Source: Thermoplasmata archaeon
GTDB lineage: Archaea; Thermoplasmatota; Thermoplasmata; SG8-5
Reading direction: 5' to 3'
DNA length: 10,811 nucleotides
Assembly: GCA_023136815.1 (NCBI GenBank)
Contig: JAGLQM010000019.1
Coordinates: 1-10,811, forward strand
Shown here: piece by piece, positions 1-6,323 of the stretch
How positions within the stretch are numbered: position 1 is the first letter of the stretch
Layout of the letters: each line of letters begins with the position of its first letter
Made by a program: the position numbers and the translations under genes
Notes under the pieces: model-generated
What the model was told of the DNA's origin: nothing
The model's database searches: none
What the model saw: only the letters and a program-made list of their open reading frames with translations

Positions 1-1225
1 TAATACCGTACCCTATCAATCTCCAACGGCCAGATATTCTCCGGCTGATGGCAACCCTCTGCCCGGCCTCTGCACAAACAGATATTTTCAGCTTCACATC
101 TGCGACATCGCCTCTGGCACTGGTCACCATGCCAACTGTGGTGGCAGTTCCAACGCTGAGCATAAGGGGTTCATTGCTCTTGAGGGTCTCGACCTCCAGT
201 TCCGCCGCAGAGCCCACAACCCTGTCCAGGAGGTTCACCTCCATGGAAAATTCATGAAGAATATCTGGCAGTGAATCAGATTTTCCAATTACCTTGCCAA
301 TGAGCGAGTCTGATTTTGTGGATGCCGGATCAAGTTTAGTTCCGATGGCAATAAGACCGCCAGGACCAACCTCATCAAGCAGTTTTCCACCGGCATGAAG
401 GCTCTCTACTGTAGCTTCCAGTGGCTCCCAGATAAACTTACCTTTTATCTCGAATTTGATGCCGGGTCTGATTTCTATTTTATCGCCCTTTTTCAGAGTA
501 CCCTGGGATAATGAACCCCCCAGAACTCCACCCAGGAGGTCATTCGGTCTGTTACCTGGGCCGTTGATGTCAAAGGAACGGGCAATAAACATCCGCGGTG
601 GAAGTGACCCATCCAATTCAGGACTCGGGATAATATCATCAATTGCAGCCAAAAGAACATCAATATTTTCCTCCTGGTGGGCGCAGATGGGGATTATTGG
701 TGCGTTCTCGGCAACGGTTCCCTTGACGAATTCCTTTATCTCCTGATAGTTCTGAATGGCTTGTTCTTCATCCACAATGTCTATCTTGTTCTGAACTATG
801 ATAATGTGCTTGATATCTGAAATAGTGAGTGCCATGAGATGTTCTTTAGTTTGAGGTTGTGGACACTTCTCATTTGCCGCTATCAACAAAACCGCACCAT
901 TCATTATTGCGGCTCCGGAGAGCATGGTGGCCATGAGAGTTTCGTGGCCTGGCGCATCAACAAATGACGCTGTTCTTAAAAACTCAGTTTTTGTACCGCA
1001 GCTCGGGCATTTATTTTTGGTGGTGTAGGCTTCAGTGCCCTTGCAATCTGGGCACTTGTAAAAACTGGCATCTGCATATCCCAATTTAATAGAAATTCCA
1101 CGCTTGATTTCTTCAGAATGTCTATCAGTCCATTCTCCACTGATGACTTTTGTAAGAGTGGTCTTGCCGTGGTCAACGTGGCCAATCATGCCAATGTTAA
1201 CTTCCGACCGACCTTCAACTTTCAT
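1..1225 (-). CDS. eif2g: Translation initiation factor aIF2 subunit gamma (3' end cut by window edge)
   Basis: This GTPase subunit of archaeal IF2 binds initiator Met-tRNA and delivers it to the small ribosomal subunit. Reading the minus strand from ATG 1225 gives 408 uninterrupted residues. The GTPase motifs are G1 GHVDHGKT (15-22), G3 DAPGH (90-94) and G4 NKID (146-149). A zinc knuckle lies between switch 1 and G3, with Cys58, Cys61, Cys73 and Cys76, typical of archaeal and eukaryotic IF2 gamma. Domain II contains the family stretch [11 protein letters not shown] and LGGVLGGSL. The last readable residues, RWRLIGYGI, match the usual C-terminal end of the family (about 410 residues), so only one or a few codons plus the stop should lie outside the window. 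The start overlaps the end of rps6e by 11 nt, which implies cotranscription and translational coupling. The sequence is clearly gamma and not SelB or EF-Tu, judging by the zinc knuckle and the WTDRHSEE switch region. Confidence 0.96.
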   Translation of the reverse strand, partial: MKVEGRSEVNIGMIGHVDHGKTTLTKVISGEWTDRHSEEIKRGISIKLGYADASFYKCPDCKGTEAYTTKNKCPSCGTKTEFLRTASFVDAPGHETLMATMLSGAAIMNGAVLLIAANEKCPQPQTKEHLMALTISDIKHIIIVQNKIDIVDEEQAIQNYQEIKEFVKGTVAENAPIIPICAHQEENIDVLLAAIDDIIPSPELDGSLPPRMFIARSFDINGPGNRPNDLLGGVLGGSLSQGTLKKGDKIEIRPGIKFEIKGKFIWEPLEATVESLHAGGKLLDEVGPGGLIAIGTKLDPASTKSDSLIGKVIGKSDSLPDILHEFSMEVNLLDRVVGSAAELEVETLKSNEPLMLSVGTATTVGMVTSARGDVADVKLKISVCAEAGQRVAISRRISGRWRLIGYGI

Positions 1226-1619
1226 TGGTTCCCTCTTCCTGCTTGCCGAGGAGTTCGTCCACTGACCTTGGGCCGTGGGCTACGACTTTCATGTTTATTT
1301 GAACAATATCTGGTGAAATCTGGTTGCCGCGCATGGTCTTTCTCCTGCGCTCACCATCCATATGTGGGTGAAATCCTAATCCCTTGGAGATAAGAAGCTT
1401 TTTTCTCCTTGGGCCAGGTAGGTCTTTCCTCATTGGAACTCCATCTTTATCAGAGCCTCCGGTTATCTCAAGCTTGTATCCAGGCATTTCAACAAATATG
1501 CCATCCATCTTGTCACCTATCTTCTTTCCAAGAATGGCATTGGCCTGATTTCCGCTGACTTCTTTCTTATATGATTTCCCCGTCTTGGGATCCGAGACAT
1601 TGGCTCTGAACTCAACCAT
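1215..1619 (-). CDS. rps6e: Small-subunit ribosomal protein S6e
   Basis: The product is the archaeal form of ribosomal protein S6e, a component of the 30S subunit with no bacterial homologue. The 134 residues match the usual archaeal length; eukaryotic S6 carries a long extra tail that is absent here. Family signatures are visible at IGDKMDG (34-40), the [13 protein letters not shown] segment (52-64), the basic RRKK run (71-74) and the [13 protein letters not shown] segment with DIVQIN (90-109). The start is ATG at 1619, with a GGAG ribosome-binding site 8 nt upstream (1628-1631) and a TATA box further upstream. The stop lies 11 nt inside the aIF2 gamma gene, a gene pairing frequently seen in archaea, so the two likely form one translation-related transcript. 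Confidence 0.96.
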   Translation of the reverse strand: MVEFRANVSDPKTGKSYKKEVSGNQANAILGKKIGDKMDGIFVEMPGYKLEITGGSDKDGVPMRKDLPGPRRKKLLISKGLGFHPHMDGERRRKTMRGNQISPDIVQINMKVVAHGPRSVDELLGKQEEGTNES

Positions 1620-1627
1620 GTAAATTA

Positions 1628-1631
1628 CTCC
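1628..1631 (-). promoter_or_regulatory. Ribosome-binding site of rps6e
   Basis: GGAG on the minus strand stands 8 nt before the ATG at 1619. This spacing is normal and confirms the start codon. It also shows that this gene is translated from a leadered mRNA. Confidence 0.7.
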
Positions 1632-1673
1632 AGTATATTCTTTGGGTTGGTTTGGAGGTCTATAAACTTTTTG

Positions 1674-1681
1674 TATTTAAA
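1674..1681 (-). promoter_or_regulatory. TATA box (box A) for the rps6e-aIF2 gamma transcript
   Basis: TTTAAATA on the minus strand lies in the 116-nt gap between the metallopeptidase stop and rps6e. Initiation about 26 nt downstream, near 1650, would give a leader of roughly 30 nt containing the GGAG site. Two further AT-rich candidates exist, TTTATAT at 1691-1697 and TTTATA at 1661-1666. The chosen box gives the best spacing, but I cannot exclude the others. Confidence 0.5.
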
Positions 1682-1735
1682 GCTTAAGGAATATAAATCA
1701 GGATATCTGGATGAATCTTACGAACTCCCCAAGTT

Positions 1736-2443
1736 CTAAAGCCCCAGCTTATGCCCGTTCTGCTTCAGCCAGTCACGACGGATGGCATAATCTGGCATCA
1801 GGTCACCAAGCATTTGCCAGAACTCTAATTGATGATTCGGATGCCGGAGATGGCAGAGTTCGTGGACCACAACATAATCCAGAATTATAGGCGGTGCCAT
1901 GACCAGCTTCCAGTTAAGGTTGAGATTGCCCTTGGCAGAGCAGCTGCCCCAGCGTTTTGATTGCCCCCGTATTGCGACCCTGGCCGGTTTCACCCCAAGT
2001 TCCTGTGAATAAAATAAAACACGCTCATTCAGAATTTCCCTGGCACGGGCAATGTACCATTTCCGTAGCATGTCTGGAATTTTTTCCAGAGAAATATCGG
2101 GCTTCAGGCTCACAACAATCTCAGAATCTACAATGGCAATACCTTTTCGGGCCATATCGGGACAAAACTTCAACGCATAGGAATTTCCGAGATACAGAAA
2201 ATCATCCCCATCCAGGTAGGTGTGCTGTGGAGCTTCGGCCTCACGTTTTTGCATTTCATGAAGCTTTCTCAATATCCAGGGTGTTTTCTTGATTAAAAAT
2301 TGACGAATTTCTGATGTGTGTCCGCGTTTTGGTGCACGCACAATCACACCCTTCAGCGGGTCAATATAAATAGCAATGGTTCGGCGGCTAGTGCGCACCA
2401 CTGTGTAATCAAAATGGCTGTTATCGTGTCGAATTGTCGGCAT
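1736..2443 (-). CDS. YgjP-type zinc metallopeptidase (DUF45 / M48-like)
   Basis: The 235-residue protein belongs to the YgjP/DUF45 family of zinc-dependent peptidase-like proteins related to the SprT/WLM group. The zinc motif HELCH is at 194-198 with the family extension LRHPNH up to residue 204; His194 and His198 would be metal ligands and Glu195 the catalytic base. The family signature SKRWGSCS is at 162-169. The N-terminal third is a beta-rich domain (residues 10-40) followed by a helical segment. There is no signal peptide or membrane segment, so it should be cytoplasmic. The ATG at 2443 is favoured because an in-frame TAG lies about 30 nt upstream. No Shine-Dalgarno sequence is present, and a weak AT-rich box near 2468-2477 sits at a distance suited to a leaderless mRNA. 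The gene is divergent from coaBC. The physiological substrate of this family in archaea is unknown to me. Confidence 0.88.
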   Translation of the reverse strand: MPTIRHDNSHFDYTVVRTSRRTIAIYIDPLKGVIVRAPKRGHTSEIRQFLIKKTPWILRKLHEMQKREAEAPQHTYLDGDDFLYLGNSYALKFCPDMARKGIAIVDSEIVVSLKPDISLEKIPDMLRKWYIARAREILNERVLFYSQELGVKPARVAIRGQSKRWGSCSAKGNLNLNWKLVMAPPIILDYVVVHELCHLRHPNHQLEFWQMLGDLMPDYAIRRDWLKQNGHKLGL

Positions 2444-2503
2444 CGGGAGGTTAACTGTAATTGACTAATATTAATGTTCTCAGTACTCATAGGGTACATC
2501 ATT

Positions 2504-2513
2504 GCCATATGGC
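2504..2513. promoter_or_regulatory. 10-bp palindrome in the divergent metallopeptidase/coaBC promoter region
   Basis: GCCATATGGC is a perfect palindrome in the 153-bp divergent spacer (2444-2596), about 50 bp upstream of the coaBC TATA box and about 60 bp from the metallopeptidase start. A site shared by two divergent promoters is a plausible operator, but a 10-bp palindrome can also occur by chance. Confidence 0.25.
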
Positions 2514-2562
2514 TCAGCCCAATATTGTCATCATCGAACATCTGGACATTATTTAGCAGGAA

Positions 2563-2570
2563 TATTTAAA
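2563..2570 (+). promoter_or_regulatory. TATA box of the coaBC-pantoate kinase operon
   Basis: TATTTAAA is centred about 30 nt before the coaBC ATG at 2597. Archaeal initiation about 26 nt downstream would fall at roughly 2593, giving a nearly leaderless mRNA. This agrees with the lack of a good Shine-Dalgarno sequence before the start. Confidence 0.6.
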
Positions 2571-2596
2571 TTGTGGTTGTTGTCTAAGGTTATCTG

Positions 2597-3787
2597 ATGC
2601 ATCCTATCAACGAAATACGTGGCTCCATAAGTAAAACCCTGGCTGGCAAGCGCATAGTCCTGGGTATAACTGGCAGCATTGCGGCTGTGGAATGCGTGAA
2701 GTTGGCTAGAGAGCTAGCACGCCATGGCGCAGAAATTATTCCTGTCATGTCAAAAGCAGCCACAAAAATTGTTCACCCGGATGCGATTCATTTTGCCACT
2801 GGCCTTGAGCCTATTATTGAACTTGATGGTGCGGTGAAGCATGTTGAATTATGTGGGGACACAAGCAGCCAGGCTGACTTGCTGCTCATTGCTCCTGCGA
2901 CTGCTAATACAATTTCGAAAATTTCTCAGGGTATAGATGATACTTCAATTACCACAATGGCCAGCTGTGCTTTGGGTTCTTCCATGTCAATAATGATTGT
3001 GCCAGCAATGCACAATTCCATGTACACTCATGATATTATCACTGAAAATATTGCTCGACTCAAAAAAGCTGGCGTAACCTTTATCGGGCCAAAAATGGAA
3101 GAGAAAAAGGCCAAAATGGCCGCACAGGAAGATATTGTCACTGCTATCTGTCATGTTGCAGGTCCAAAAGATCTGGAGAAAACTAAAATCCTGGTGATTA
3201 CTGGCTCATCCCAGGAACCCATTGATGACATTAGGTATATTACCAATTTTTCCACAGGAAGAACAGGGGTTCTTCTGGCCCAGGAAGCATACCGCCGCGG
3301 CGCGGATGTCGAATTGTGGGGCGGCAAGAATATGGAACTACCTGGCTATGTCAAACTTAAAGAATTTGGCAGTGTTTCTGACCTGGATAAAATGGCTTCC
3401 AGTGCCAGGGCAGACATTATTATTGTTCCTGCTGCAATATCTGATTTCACTCTCAAATCCAGGAAGGGAAAAATATCATCCAGTAAAGCCATGAAAATCA
3501 AGCTGGAGCCAGCCCAAAAGATTCTGGGCACTTTACGCAAACATAAGAACACAAAATTAATTGGCTTCAAGGCAGAAACGGGCATAAGCTCCAAAGAACT
3601 GGAAACAAGAGCATTAAAACGCATGAGGGAACATGGTCTGGATATGATTGTGGCCAATCTTCTTGAAGATGTAAAGCCAGAAACTACAAAAACCTTGATA
3701 ATAACTCCGAAGAAAATAATAAAATTCAAGGGCCAGAAAATTGAGCTGGCCAATACGATTTATGACATTATCGGAGGCAAGGCATGA
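2597..3787 (+). CDS. coaBC: Bifunctional phosphopantothenoylcysteine decarboxylase / phosphopantothenate-cysteine ligase
   Basis: CoaBC (Dfp) catalyses two steps of coenzyme A synthesis. The CoaB domain joins cysteine to 4'-phosphopantothenate, and the flavin-dependent CoaC domain decarboxylates the product to 4'-phosphopantetheine. The CoaC half (about 18-188) starts with a flavodoxin-like GITGSIAA loop (23-30) and has the catalytic His82 in KHVEL, the APATANT segment (99-105) and PAMHNSM (136-142). The substrate flap (166-174) reads KMEEKKAKM and shows no cysteine where the bacterial enzyme has its catalytic one. The CoaB half (about 195-396) has GSSQEPID (203-210), FSTGRTG (218-224), AAISDF (279-284) and GFKAET (323-328). 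The length of 396 is normal. The ATG at 2597 leaves about 17 residues before the first strand. The stop codon overlaps the next start in an ATGA, so translation of the two genes is coupled. Confidence 0.95.
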   Translation: MHPINEIRGSISKTLAGKRIVLGITGSIAAVECVKLARELARHGAEIIPVMSKAATKIVHPDAIHFATGLEPIIELDGAVKHVELCGDTSSQADLLLIAPATANTISKISQGIDDTSITTMASCALGSSMSIMIVPAMHNSMYTHDIITENIARLKKAGVTFIGPKMEEKKAKMAAQEDIVTAICHVAGPKDLEKTKILVITGSSQEPIDDIRYITNFSTGRTGVLLAQEAYRRGADVELWGGKNMELPGYVKLKEFGSVSDLDKMASSARADIIIVPAAISDFTLKSRKGKISSSKAMKIKLEPAQKILGTLRKHKNTKLIGFKAETGISSKELETRALKRMREHGLDMIVANLLEDVKPETTKTLIITPKKIIKFKGQKIELANTIYDIIGGKA

Positions 3788-4644
3788 AAACCTTCTGCCC
3801 GGGTCACATAACAGGCCTGTTTTCAATTGAGGATTCCTCGCCTATCAAGGAGAAAAAGGGATCGGTAGGCATTGGTTTCTGCATTCAGCTTGGTGCAACT
3901 GCCGAAGTTAATGTTTCTGATGGGGAAGGTATAACCATTTTCTTGAATGAAATTGAAGCTGAAGCACCAGTAACCAGAAGAGCCATTGAAATCATGGTGC
4001 CAGACCTTGATAAAGCAGTTGAAGTAAAAATCGAGCATGAAGTACCTACTGGTCAGGGTTTTGGAATGAGTGCGGCAGGAACCTTCGCAGCCTGCCTGGC
4101 TTTTGCTATTATGCTTGAAATCCCAGACCCGAAACATGCTGCACTCCGGGCAACCCATCTATCGGAGATCAAACATCGTACTGGCCTGGGCGATGCAGTG
4201 GCCCAGAGCGTTGGCGGCTTTGTTCATCGAATAGAGCCTGGGATACCACCTCATGGAGAATTCAGGAGAATAGATTTCCAGGCTGAAGAGGTTTTGCTGT
4301 GCATTCTCGGAGACCCAATTAAGACATCGGAAATTCTGGCAGCCAGAGAGAAAAGGAGTCTGATTCAAGAGTCTGGCCATGCCCGTCTGTACGATTGTGA
4401 AAATAGTCTTGATTTGGCGTCGTTCATAAGCTCGTCCTGGGCCTTCGCCACTGATGCTGGCCTTGCCACCGATGCTATGAAGAAAGCAATTGATTCAATA
4501 AAAGGAAGTGGCCATGGCAGTATGGCGATGCTGGGGAACTCCATTTTCGCCTTCGGTGATGTGGATGCCCTTGAAAATATTCTGAAAGACCACGGCCAGG
4601 TATTTCGCACCAATATATGCCAGAACGGTGCTATCTGTTTTTGA
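3784..4644 (+). CDS. Archaeal pantoate kinase (GHMP kinase superfamily)
   Basis: Pantoate kinase (PoK) phosphorylates pantoate to 4-phosphopantoate. Phosphopantothenate synthetase then joins this to beta-alanine, the archaeal replacement for the bacterial PanC/PanK route. The 286-residue protein starts with CPGHITGLF (5-13), an N-terminal motif typical of this kinase group. The GHMP ATP-binding loop is VPTGQGFGMSAAG (87-99), followed by HRTGLGDA (131-138) with Asp137 in the usual active-site position, and a C-terminal GSGHGSMAMLGNSIFA segment (241-256). The sequence overlaps coaBC by 4 nt (ATGA), and this pathway neighbour strongly supports pantoate kinase over other GHMP kinases such as mevalonate or homoserine kinase. 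Phosphopantothenate synthetase, the expected partner, is not encoded in this window. Confidence 0.9.
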   Translation: MKTFCPGHITGLFSIEDSSPIKEKKGSVGIGFCIQLGATAEVNVSDGEGITIFLNEIEAEAPVTRRAIEIMVPDLDKAVEVKIEHEVPTGQGFGMSAAGTFAACLAFAIMLEIPDPKHAALRATHLSEIKHRTGLGDAVAQSVGGFVHRIEPGIPPHGEFRRIDFQAEEVLLCILGDPIKTSEILAAREKRSLIQESGHARLYDCENSLDLASFISSSWAFATDAGLATDAMKKAIDSIKGSGHGSMAMLGNSIFAFGDVDALENILKDHGQVFRTNICQNGAICF

Positions 4645-4680
4645 TACTATTAGATAGAAATTACATTCAAAAACAGGTGG

Positions 4681-4693
4681 GTCAAAATTTGAC
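4681..4693. repeat. Short inverted repeat GTCAAA-A-TTTGAC between pantoate kinase and mscS
   Basis: This is a perfect 6-bp dyad around one central base, in the 231-bp gap 4645-4875. The sequence AAATTTGACA within and beside it (4685-4694) is shared with the two 14-bp CCCAAATTTGACAT copies elsewhere in the window. It may be a binding site for the same factor or a fragment of the same repeat. The rest of this gap is AT-rich, with the mscS promoter at its right end and no recognisable gene. Confidence 0.35.
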
Positions 4694-4801
4694 AATTTAC
4701 TGAATTTTAATATGGCAAAATTGGGCGCAATATAGAGAATTCTTGATTTATCAGTGAATAATTTTATATTCTAATTCATTTCAGCTATAATAGAGATGAG
4801 C

Positions 4802-4809
4802 ATATATTT
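4802..4809 (+). promoter_or_regulatory. Candidate TATA box of mscS
   Basis: ATATATTT lies 67 nt before the mscS ATG. Initiation near 4833 would give a leader of about 43 nt. Other AT-rich stretches in the gap could also serve. Confidence 0.4.
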
Positions 4810-4875
4810 TATGACATTGTAAATCAAACAAATCAGACTTCGACAAGCCCTATCGAGGATTTCGAGCTGCTAGGT

Positions 4876-5685
4876 ATGCGCCTGGGAGATCCCATAATCT
4901 TCAATATCAGCCTGCTGGACTTCATTTTCTTCCTGCTGGTGCTGGGCATCGGACTGATTGTGGCAAGAATCGTAGCTGGTTCCGTGAAGAATCACCTGAT
5001 AAAGATGAAAGTGGGAGAATTACTGGCAGAGTTTACTGGCAGGATTCTCAGAATAATTCTCTATGTGTTTGTCATTGGTATAGCAATCAGCTTCCTTGGC
5101 GTGAATGTAGGAGCTGCACTGATCAGCATATCGGTTGTCATGGGATTCGTACTGGGTTTCGCCCTGGGCGATACTCTGAGCAACTTTGCAGCAGGGTTCA
5201 TGGTAGCCATAACAAAGCCGTTCAAAGTTGGCGACTATGTTGATGTGGCAGGACAGTCTGGTTCCGTTGTAAGCGTTGGAATAAGCATTACTGAACTGAA
5301 CACGCCTGACAACAAGCACATCATAATTCCAAACAAGGCAGTATGGGGCGGTAGTATTGTCAACTACACACATCACAAAACACGGCGCGTGGACATGACA
5401 ACTGGCGTATCCTACGAGGATGACCTGGATCTGGCACTGAAAACCACAATGGACATTGTGGCAGCACACCCCAAGGTTCTGAAAACCCCGGAACCCCAGA
5501 TAGTTATTGCCGAGATGGCAGATTCATCCGTCAACCTGATCATCCGCCCATGGGCCAATACCAGCGATTACTGGGATGTGTTCTTCGATTTGCAGAAGAG
5601 CCTGAAAGAAGGATATGATAAGGCTGGCTTGAGCATTCCATACCCGCAGACAGATGTGCACATGATTCAAAAAGTTGATAAATGA
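4876..5685 (+). CDS. mscS: Small-conductance mechanosensitive channel, MscS family
   Basis: The product is a membrane channel that opens under increased membrane tension and releases solutes during osmotic downshock. The 269 residues follow the classic MscS plan: TM1 about 11-33, TM2 about 57-76, and the pore-lining glycine/alanine-rich TM3 about 79-110 containing GFALGDTLSNFAAG (94-107). The cytoplasmic beta domain follows, with KPFKVGDYV (114-122), ITELNTPDN (138-146) and IPN (151-153), then the alpha/beta C-terminal domain. Length is close to the E. coli protein (286). The reading frame stays open upstream to about 4762, but there is no upstream in-frame ATG, so ATG 4876 is the best start; AGGT directly abuts it, which is a poor Shine-Dalgarno placement. 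The gene stands alone, with a terminator downstream. Confidence 0.94.
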   Translation: MRLGDPIIFNISLLDFIFFLLVLGIGLIVARIVAGSVKNHLIKMKVGELLAEFTGRILRIILYVFVIGIAISFLGVNVGAALISISVVMGFVLGFALGDTLSNFAAGFMVAITKPFKVGDYVDVAGQSGSVVSVGISITELNTPDNKHIIIPNKAVWGGSIVNYTHHKTRRVDMTTGVSYEDDLDLALKTTMDIVAAHPKVLKTPEPQIVIAEMADSSVNLIIRPWANTSDYWDVFFDLQKSLKEGYDKAGLSIPYPQTDVHMIQKVDK

Positions 5686-5716
5686 TGAAGATTGAGTATG
5701 TCAACTTTTGGTAAAG

Positions 5717-5744
5717 CGCAAGTTTGCTGGCTGGCAAACTTGTG
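5717..5744 (+). other. Stem-loop in the mscS 3' region
   Basis: CAAGTTTGC (5719-5727) and GCAAACTTG (5734-5742) form a perfect 9-bp stem with a 6-nt loop, extended by a G-U and a C-G pair to 5717/5744. It has no U tract and lies 32 nt after the mscS stop and about 25 nt before the terminator hairpin. It may protect the 3' end of the mRNA. Confidence 0.6.
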
Positions 5745-5764
5745 ATGATTGATAAGAAATAGGC

Positions 5765-5808
5765 AAAAAATGGCATGGCCAGACGGTCATGCCACCTTTT
5801 TAATTTTT
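5765..5808. terminator. Bidirectional hairpin terminator after mscS
   Basis: TGGCATGGCC (5771-5780) and GGTCATGCCA (5785-5794) form a 10-bp stem with one G-U pair and the 4-nt loop AGAC. It is followed on the plus strand by a T-rich tract (5797-5808) and preceded by six A residues (5765-5770), which become a T6 tract for minus-strand transcripts. Archaeal RNA polymerase terminates mainly at T tracts, and this site offers one in each direction, ending mscS and insulating it from the minus-strand cluster to the right. Confidence 0.8.
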
Positions 5809-5838
5809 CTTGTGTTTATGAATATTTTCATGTGTAGA

Positions 5839-5860
5839 TTGGGTTGGTGGTATAACCCAA
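5839..5860 (+). repeat. Hairpin TTGGGTT/AACCCAA leading into the repeat element
   Basis: TTGGGTT (5839-5845) pairs with AACCCAA (5854-5860) across the 8-nt loop GGTGGTAT. Its right arm runs into the CCCAAATTTGACAT element. The second copy of that element, near 8495, also ends a hairpin whose right arm finishes in CCC. Confidence 0.45.
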
Positions 5861-5869
5861 ATTTGACAT
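5851..5869 (+). repeat. Copy 1 of the TATARCCCAAATTTGACAT element
   Basis: TATAACCCAAATTTGACAT here matches TATAGCCCAAATTTGACAT at 8490-8508 at 18 of 19 positions. Both copies are intergenic. This copy lies immediately upstream of the RelE-like remnant, and its last T is the first base of an in-frame TAG. Confidence 0.6.
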
Positions 5870-5871
5870 AG

Positions 5872-6018
5872 AAACTGATTCCCAAAGATTATCTTAAGAA
5901 ATATGGCATTGATAATTTATGGAAATATGATTCACCAAAGGCTTGGAGATTGTTGTATTCTGTATCCAGAGACGATATAATCATCATTGCAATAATTCCT
6001 GAGGGGCGGTTTGGTGAA
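5872..6018 (+). pseudogene. Decayed RelE/ParE-like toxin fragment
   Basis: A plus-strand frame opening after TAG 5869-5871 encodes KLIPKDYLKK, then YGIDNLWKYD, then AWRLLYSV and a run of beta-strand residues ending IIPEGRFGE. From memory this matches the C-terminal half of an archaeal RelE/ParE-like toxin family that reads IPK-Y--KYGI-NLWKYDLP--WRLLYT and ends EWF-HKEYE-RFGY. Here the whole N-terminal half is missing, there is no in-frame ATG, the segment between the Glu and the RFG is shortened by about eight residues, and the family's stop after FGY is lost so the frame runs on into sequence antisense to the DUF357 gene. No antitoxin gene is visible. It is best read as a gene remnant. The match rests on recollection, without an alignment. 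Confidence 0.6.
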
Positions 6019-6021
6019 AAA
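6017..6021 (-). terminator. T5 tract after the DUF357 gene
   Basis: Minus-strand TTTTT begins 5 nt after the DUF357 stop codon. T tracts alone can terminate archaeal transcription, so this may be the end of the minus-strand membrane protein-DUF357 transcript, with the T6 at 5765-5770 as a backup. Confidence 0.4.
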
Positions 6022-6026
6022 TTGAA

Positions 6027-6323
6027 TCATTCAGATAACGTAAACAATTGGTCGTCACCGCCAACATCAAACAAACCAAGTCTGGCACCGGCATCCAGCC
6101 AGCCATGGGCGTAGTTCACGCACGCAAAAGAATTCACATAATCCCCTTCCTCGAAAAAGTGCTGGGCATCGTCATAATAGGCTTTCGCCATGCCATAAAA
6201 ATCCTCCGCTTGCTTCCTGTGAAAGGACGGTTCAGGGGGGCTAATCTTCACCTTGGCCAGGGCTGTTTTGGTCTTCTCCAGATAGTTTATCAGGTGTTCT
6301 TTGGAAATATCCACGCGCTGCAT
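6027..6323 (-). CDS. DUF357 family protein
   Basis: The 98-residue protein matches DUF357, a small archaeal family of unknown function predicted to be an all-helical bundle. An N-terminal helix (10-27) is followed by the conserved block AKAYYDDAQHFFEEGDYV (46-63) and FACVNYAHGWLDAGARLG (66-83), rich in aromatic residues and arranged like a helical hairpin. There is no membrane segment or signal peptide. The ATG at 6323 lies inside the upstream membrane-protein gene, giving an 83-nt overlap; because the N-terminal helix encoded by the overlap looks family-like, I keep this start. A start at the GTG three codons on would shorten the overlap only slightly. No clear Shine-Dalgarno sequence precedes it, so translation probably depends on the upstream gene. 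I do not know its biochemical role. Confidence 0.85.
   Translation of the reverse strand: MQRVDISKEHLINYLEKTKTALAKVKISPPEPSFHRKQAEDFYGMAKAYYDDAQHFFEEGDYVNSFACVNYAHGWLDAGARLGLFDVGGDDQLFTLSE

Noticed and set aside
1..1225. Possible frameshift in the aIF2 gamma gene, because short open frames exist on both strands across it
   Set aside because: Reading the minus strand from 1225 gives one continuous frame of 408 codons with all family motifs to the C-terminal end; the other short frames are shadows.
4645..4875. Possible hidden gene in the AT-rich gap before mscS
   Set aside because: Frames are short and broken; the frame in phase with mscS stays open to about 4762 but has no ATG, GTG or TTG start before 4876.
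5742..5748. GTGATGA resembling box C of an archaeal C/D guide RNA
   Set aside because: No CTGA box D or paired C'/D' boxes follow at a suitable distance; the word overlaps the arm of the 5717-5744 hairpin.
5795..6026. Insertion sequence or MITE in the gap holding the toxin remnant
   Set aside because: I saw no terminal inverted repeats with a target duplication and no transposase fragment; only the short repeated element supports a mobile origin, so it is reported as a repeat instead.
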